Origin: Clostridiales bacterium
Lineage (GTDB): Bacteria > Bacillota > Clostridia > DUOD01
Reading direction: 5' to 3'
Length of the DNA stretch: 48,699 nucleotides
Assembly: GCA_012838995.1 (NCBI GenBank)
Contig: DUOD01000069.1
Location: 1-48,699, forward strand
The notes beneath the pieces were generated by a model that was not told the origin of the DNA, searched no databases, and saw only the letters and a list, made by a program, of their open reading frames with translations. The position numbers and the translations under genes were made by a program. Every line of letters begins with the position of its first letter. The first letter of the stretch is position 1. This document shows, piece by piece, positions 44,950 through 48,699 of the stretch.

Positions 44950-45312
44950 ATGGGCAAAAGAATACTTATAGTTGATGATGCAGCATTTATGCGAATGATG
45001 ATAAAGGATATATTAACAAAACACGGATATGAGGTTTGCTGTGAAGCAGAAAATGGGGCAAAGGCCGTAGAGAAGTACAAAGAGGAGTCTCCAGATTTAG
45101 TTTTAATGGACATTACCATGCCGGAGATGGACGGCATCCAAGCGGTAAAAGAAATAAAGAAGATAGATAAGGATGCAAAGATAGTAATGTGTTCGGCGAT
45201 GGGGCAACAGGCAATGGTTATAGAATCTATACAAGCGGGGGCTAGTGATTTTATTGTAAAACCCTTCCAGTCTGAAAGAGTAATAGAAGCTGTTAAAAAA
45301 GTCTTGAAATAG
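44950..45312 (+). CDS. cheY: Chemotaxis response regulator CheY
   Basis: CheY carries the phosphoryl signal from CheA to the motor switch. The 120-residue protein is a single receiver domain with Asp9/Asp10 (LIVDDAAFM), the phospho-acceptor Asp54 (LMDITMPEMDG), Ser82 (VMCSAMG) and Lys104 (VKPF). It has no output domain. TATGGAGGTAAGACG precedes ATG 44950. It sits directly after fliY, whose phosphatase acts on it. Confidence 0.97.
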   Translation: MGKRILIVDDAAFMRMMIKDILTKHGYEVCCEAENGAKAVEKYKEESPDLVLMDITMPEMDGIQAVKEIKKIDKDAKIVMCSAMGQQAMVIESIQAGASDFIVKPFQSERVIEAVKKVLK

Positions 45313-45328
45313 GAGATATATATATGCC

Positions 45329-45769
45329 ATGGGTGATGTATTAAGCGACTTGGTGGTAAAAGTTATTTTATTTTTAGTTATCATAGTGGGTGCTTATTAT
45401 ACCACAAAATTTGTTGGCAAAAGGACAGTAGGCACAACAAACGGTAAGTATATAAAGGTTATTGATAAGTTATTTCTTGCCAGAGACAAATGGTTGTACA
45501 TTATAAAGGTTGGTGACGATTACCATTTATTGTCTGTAACAAATGGTGGTATCAGACAAATTTGTACTTTAAATGGCGAAATTTTCGCAAAAGATTCGGA
45601 TATTTCAACCCAAAAAAAGGAAAATATTTTTTTGAAATATCTTAATAAGATAAAATGGCCCGGCCGTGACAGGGCGGATGATTATGATATTTTTGTTGGT
45701 AATGAGAGCAGGTTTCAGGACAAGATCGACTGGATAAACAATTTTAAGAAAGAGAATTTTCGGGATTAA
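45329..45769 (+). CDS. fliO: Flagellar biosynthesis protein FliO (FliZ)
   Basis: FliO assists assembly of the FliP ring of the export gate. The 146-residue protein has one transmembrane helix (about 8-26, LVVKVILFLVIIVGAYY), then the FliO domain with VIDKLFLARDKWLYIIKVGDDYHLL-type segments. The start is ATG 45329, but AGGAG (45311-45315) is better spaced for an out-of-frame ATG at 45324 that opens only six codons. Position between cheY and fliP supports the call. Confidence 0.88.
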   Translation: MGDVLSDLVVKVILFLVIIVGAYYTTKFVGKRTVGTTNGKYIKVIDKLFLARDKWLYIIKVGDDYHLLSVTNGGIRQICTLNGEIFAKDSDISTQKKENIFLKYLNKIKWPGRDRADDYDIFVGNESRFQDKIDWINNFKKENFRD

Positions 45770-45780
45770 AGGTGTCTATA

Positions 45781-46551
45781 ATGAGCAATGGTAAATGGTT
45801 TATTATCTGTTTAAGTATAATTTTGATAGCTGTGTTGATGGTTCCTGGACCCGTGGCCCATTGCCAACCGCAAATACCGGTACCCCGGATCGGTGTCAGC
45901 GTTGACGCCGCTGAAACGCCGGAAGACGTTGCTTTTAGCCTACAGGTATTATTTTTACTTACCGTGTTATCCTTGGCCCCTGCTATTTTGATAATGCTCA
46001 CATCCTTCACCAGGGTAATAGTGATTTTGTCATTTATCCGAAGCGCCATGGGTACACAACAAATGCCACCAAATCAAGTACTCATAGGACTGGCTTTGTT
46101 TTTAACATTTTTTATTATGATGCCCGTTGGCAATCAGATAAATGAAGAGGCAATTCAGCCTTACCTTGCCCAAGAAATAACACAGGAACAGGCCATTGAA
46201 AGGGCAAAAGTTCCTTTGAGAGAGTTTATGTTAAAACATACCCGGAATAAGGATTTGGCATTATTTGTCAGTATGTCGGGTAACAACCCGTCGGAAACAA
46301 TAGATGAAATACCCACCAGGGTTATTGTACCGGCATTTATTATAAGCGAATTAAAAACGGCATTTCAAATAGGGTTTTTATTATATGTGCCCTTTATCAT
46401 AATCGACATGGTAGTAGCCAGTACGTTAATGTCAATGGGAATGATGATGCTTCCACCGGTAATGATATCCTTACCCTTTAAGATCCTTTTATTTATCATG
46501 GTGGATGGGTGGAACTTAGTAGTAAGGACCATAATCTCTGGTTTTAAATAG
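45781..46551 (+). CDS. fliP: Flagellar export gate protein FliP
   Basis: FliP is the main subunit of the flagellar type III export channel. From ATG 45781, with AAAGGTG at 45768-45774, it has 256 residues; GTG 45772 is an alternative. It has an N-terminal signal peptide (about 1-28, ending near PVAHCQ), then four hydrophobic helices. LTVLSLAPAILIMLTSFTR, PPNQVLIGLALFLTFF and PFKILLFIMVDGW are family signatures. Confidence 0.97.
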   Translation: MSNGKWFIICLSIILIAVLMVPGPVAHCQPQIPVPRIGVSVDAAETPEDVAFSLQVLFLLTVLSLAPAILIMLTSFTRVIVILSFIRSAMGTQQMPPNQVLIGLALFLTFFIMMPVGNQINEEAIQPYLAQEITQEQAIERAKVPLREFMLKHTRNKDLALFVSMSGNNPSETIDEIPTRVIVPAFIISELKTAFQIGFLLYVPFIIIDMVVASTLMSMGMMMLPPVMISLPFKILLFIMVDGWNLVVRTIISGFK

Positions 46552-46574
46552 TATTGATTAGCGGGGTGAAGGTA

Positions 46575-46844
46575 TTGTCACAGGGACAGGTTATAGATAT
46601 TGCGCAAGAGGCATTATTCACTATTTTAAAGTTGTGTGCACCCATGTTAGGTTTGGGACTGGTTGTAGGCCTTATAGTAGCCATTTTTCAAGCCACTACC
46701 CAGATACATGAACAGACATTGGTCTTCGTACCTAAGATATTAGCGGTAATAGTTGCCATAATAATATTCGGCCCATGGATGCTAAACCTTATAGTGGATT
46801 TTACCAATCAATTATACGGAAGCATAGGTACTTTAATACAATAG
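46575..46844 (+). CDS. fliQ: Flagellar export gate protein FliQ
   Basis: FliQ is a small two-helix component of the export channel. I choose TTG 46575 because it gives 89 residues, the family length, and begins MSQGQVIDIAQEAL; GGGGTG at 46563-46568 lies 6 bases upstream. An in-frame TTG at 46554 would add seven unlike residues. Two hydrophobic segments (about 13-37 and 53-80) are visible with FQATTQIHEQTLVFVPKI between. Confidence 0.95.
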   Translation: MSQGQVIDIAQEALFTILKLCAPMLGLGLVVGLIVAIFQATTQIHEQTLVFVPKILAVIVAIIIFGPWMLNLIVDFTNQLYGSIGTLIQ

Positions 46845-46858
46845 GGTAACGGTGAATA

Positions 46859-47647
46859 ATGGAAGAATTATTATCGGAATTTTATAGAAACTTTGGTAAG
46901 TTTTTGCTGGTATTTACCCGTATGACAGGGCTTTTCATATTATCACCAATTTTCGGAAGGAGAAATGTACCTCCGTATTTAAAAATAGGGTTTTGTTTTT
47001 TGATATCCGTAATAATTGTGGATATAGTACCCGGAGCCGAAAATATCCTGGGCCAAAACCTGCTGGCTTTTTCGTTAAAGATAGGTGGGGAGCTTTTAAT
47101 AGGTTTAATAATCGGATATATAACCACACTGACCTTTTATACCTTGTTTACCGCAGGCCAGATAATAGATACACAAATTGGTTTTGGTATTGTAAATGTA
47201 ATGGATCCCCGAAATGAAATTCAGGTTCCGATGGTAGGAAATTTTTTGTTTATCCTTGCCCTATTATTATTTTTTATGGCTAACGGGCATCATATGCTGA
47301 TAAAGTTTTTGTATGAATCTTATGGCTTGTTGCCGGTTGGCCAAATAAATATCGAATATAATATGGTGTTTACCATTTTGGAAATATTCATCGGCACCTT
47401 TATCATAGCGGTAAAATTGGCCGTTCCCATATTGGCGGCTTTGCTTCTGACCGAAGCAGCCCTGGGGATTTTGGCTAGGACTGTACCCCAGATGAACATA
47501 TTTGTGGTGGGAATGCCTCTTAGGATTATAATCGGCATGTTGACCCTATATTTTATCATGCCGTTGTTTGCCGCTATAATGGAATATATTTTCGACGACA
47601 TGTATTCCAATATAACGGTTATTTTGAGGGGTTTGGCAGGTCAATGA
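46859..47647 (+). CDS. fliR: Flagellar export gate protein FliR
   Basis: FliR is the single-copy subunit that completes the FliP-FliQ-FliR channel. The 262-residue protein is mostly hydrophobic with about six helices, and contains FTRMTGLFILSPIFGRRNVP and DTQIGFGIVNVMDP, both family signatures. The TGA stop overlaps the flhB ATG (ATGA). Confidence 0.96.
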   Translation: MEELLSEFYRNFGKFLLVFTRMTGLFILSPIFGRRNVPPYLKIGFCFLISVIIVDIVPGAENILGQNLLAFSLKIGGELLIGLIIGYITTLTFYTLFTAGQIIDTQIGFGIVNVMDPRNEIQVPMVGNFLFILALLLFFMANGHHMLIKFLYESYGLLPVGQINIEYNMVFTILEIFIGTFIIAVKLAVPILAALLLTEAALGILARTVPQMNIFVVGMPLRIIIGMLTLYFIMPLFAAIMEYIFDDMYSNITVILRGLAGQ

Positions 47648-48699
47648 AGTCAGAATCATACATAAAGATAGAATCATATATTATTAATTTACAATTATTT
47701 GCCGATGAAGAGGAAAAGACTGAACCCGCAACACCAAAAAAACGCCAGGATGTCAGGAAAAAGGGTCTGGTTGCAAAAAGTAATGAAGTTAATTCAGTAA
47801 TAATACTGATTTTAGGATTTTTGGCATTAAGGTTGTTCACTGGGTATATGGTCGGAGAAATATTCGGTTTCAGCAGGTTGATGTTTTCCAGTAATGGAGT
47901 GGATAATACCCTGTTTACGGTAGACGGTATTTATAAACTGTCACGCAATGTAGCAATTACCACAGTTAAGATATGTATACCCATTTTTTTGGCTGTAATG
48001 TTAGGTGGGTTGACGGCTAACTATATGCAGGTAGGTTTTTTGTTTTCACTAAAGCCCATAATGCCTAATTTGAACAGGATAAACCCCATTGAAGGCGCCA
48101 AGAGGTTATTTTCAAAAAGGGCACTTATGGAATTGGCCAAGTCCTTAGGCAAGATAGCTATTATTATATATGTGGCGTACAGTGAGCTGAGGAAACAATT
48201 TGAAACCGTACCTTCGCTGTTGGAACTGGATCTAAGGAGTAGCGTTATAATAGTCGGCCAGACTATTTTTATGGTGGCCATGAAGATTTCCATGGTATTG
48301 GTAGCCATAGCCGCCTTGGATTATTTCTTCCAGCGAAGGGATTACGAAAAAAACATAAGCATGACAAAGTACGAATTGAAACAGGAATTAAAACAAACCG
48401 AGGGCGATCCTTTAGTTAGAGGGAAAATAAAAGACAAGCAAAGGGAAATGGCCAGAAGAAGAATGATGCAGGATGTACCTAAGGCAGATGTAGTAATAAC
48501 CAACCCGGTCCATTATGCCGTGGCTTTAAAGTATGATCAGGATAAAAATGATGCGCCTGTGGTGGTGGCCAAGGGTCAAGGATATATTGCCTTAAAGATA
48601 AAGGAAATGGCTGCTTCAAACGGGGTACATATTGTAGAAAACAAACCCCTTGCCAGGTCATTATATTCCATGGTAGCAATTGGCCAGGAAATACCCGAA
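47644..48699 (+). CDS. flhB: Flagellar export switch protein FlhB (3' truncated by window)
   Basis: FlhB controls the switch of export substrates from rod/hook to filament. The frame opens at ATG 47644, overlapping the fliR stop, and 352 codons are visible without a stop before the window ends. The N-terminus has LQLFADEEEKTEPATPKKR, four hydrophobic segments follow, and the cytoplasmic domain holds the auto-cleavage site as NPVH (residues 287-290) instead of the common NPTH. KDKQREMARRRMMQDVP lies just before it. The missing end should be about 10 or a few more residues. Confidence 0.96.
   Translation, partial: MKSESYIKIESYIINLQLFADEEEKTEPATPKKRQDVRKKGLVAKSNEVNSVIILILGFLALRLFTGYMVGEIFGFSRLMFSSNGVDNTLFTVDGIYKLSRNVAITTVKICIPIFLAVMLGGLTANYMQVGFLFSLKPIMPNLNRINPIEGAKRLFSKRALMELAKSLGKIAIIIYVAYSELRKQFETVPSLLELDLRSSVIIVGQTIFMVAMKISMVLVAIAALDYFFQRRDYEKNISMTKYELKQELKQTEGDPLVRGKIKDKQREMARRRMMQDVPKADVVITNPVHYAVALKYDQDKNDAPVVVAKGQGYIALKIKEMAASNGVHIVENKPLARSLYSMVAIGQEIPE

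Noticed and set aside
1-48699. CRISPR arrays, tRNA or rRNA genes, insertion sequences and prophage.
   Set aside because: None was recognised by eye in the window; all long stretches are accounted for by housekeeping and flagellar genes.
48514-48699. flhB as a pseudogene because no stop was found.
   Set aside because: The frame is open to the last base, so it is simply cut off by the window edge.

Overview
The window is a chromosomal segment of a low-GC Gram-positive bacterium, most probably a motile, Gram-positive-type member of the class Clostridia. The evidence is gene order and gene type: plsX-fabH-fabD-fabG-acpP-fabF, then rnc-smc-ftsY-ylxM-ffh-rpsP-khpA-rimM-trmD-rplS-lepB-rbgA-rnhB-yraN-comM-dprA-topA-trmFO-hslV-hslU, then a single large flagellar cluster with the Gram-positive genes fliY and fliO and an embedded flbD-motA-motB-fliL block. 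All genes lie on the + strand. I cannot name the species from sequence alone.

Region 1 (1-5345) is the type II fatty-acid synthesis operon, entered inside plsX and closed by an intrinsic terminator after fabF. A hairpin without a U-tract separates acpP from fabF. Region 2 (5346-16140) is the RNA-processing, chromosome-organisation, SRP and ribosome block: rnc, an Elp3-like radical SAM gene, smc, ftsY, ylxM, ffh, rpsP, khpA, rimM, trmD and rplS. It carries two well-defined sigma-A-type promoters (before ylxM and before rplS), a probable L19 leader and several intrinsic terminators. Region 3 (16141-29095) holds signal peptidase, RbgA, an uncharacterised FAD-dependent MnmG/TrmFO-like oxidoreductase, RNase HII, YraN, ComM-like ATPase, an unexpected LRAT-fold (NlpC/P60 superfamily) protein, DprA, TopA, TrmFO and the HslVU protease.

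Region 4 (29096-29868) is the only long stretch without an intact gene. In related Firmicutes the gene between hslU and flgB is codY. Here I find three consecutive reading-frame fragments, in codY order, that resemble the CodY N-terminus, the segment after it and the GAF-domain core, broken by stops and frameshifts. I read this as a decayed codY pseudogene, followed by about 490 bases of AT-rich DNA with a tandem repeat, a 22-bp bidirectional terminator palindrome and nested inverted repeats just before flgB.

Region 5 (29869-48699) is the flagellar operon: flgB-flgC-fliE-fliF-fliG-fliH-fliI-fliJ-motE-like-fliK-flgD-(flagellar operon protein)-flgE-flbD-motA-motB-fliL-fliM-fliY-cheY-fliO-fliP-fliQ-fliR-flhB, running off the right edge inside flhB. 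Together these encode the rod, MS ring, switch, export ATPase, export gate, hook, hook-length control, stator and CheY. Most genes overlap or are separated by a few bases, so co-transcription is likely. Several start at TTG.

The most notable observations are the codY relic, the LRAT-like protein between comM and dprA, the Cys-rich FAD oxidoreductase, the long inverted repeat overlapping the ylxM promoter, and two U-tract-less hairpins placed directly after the highly demanded genes acpP and flgE.
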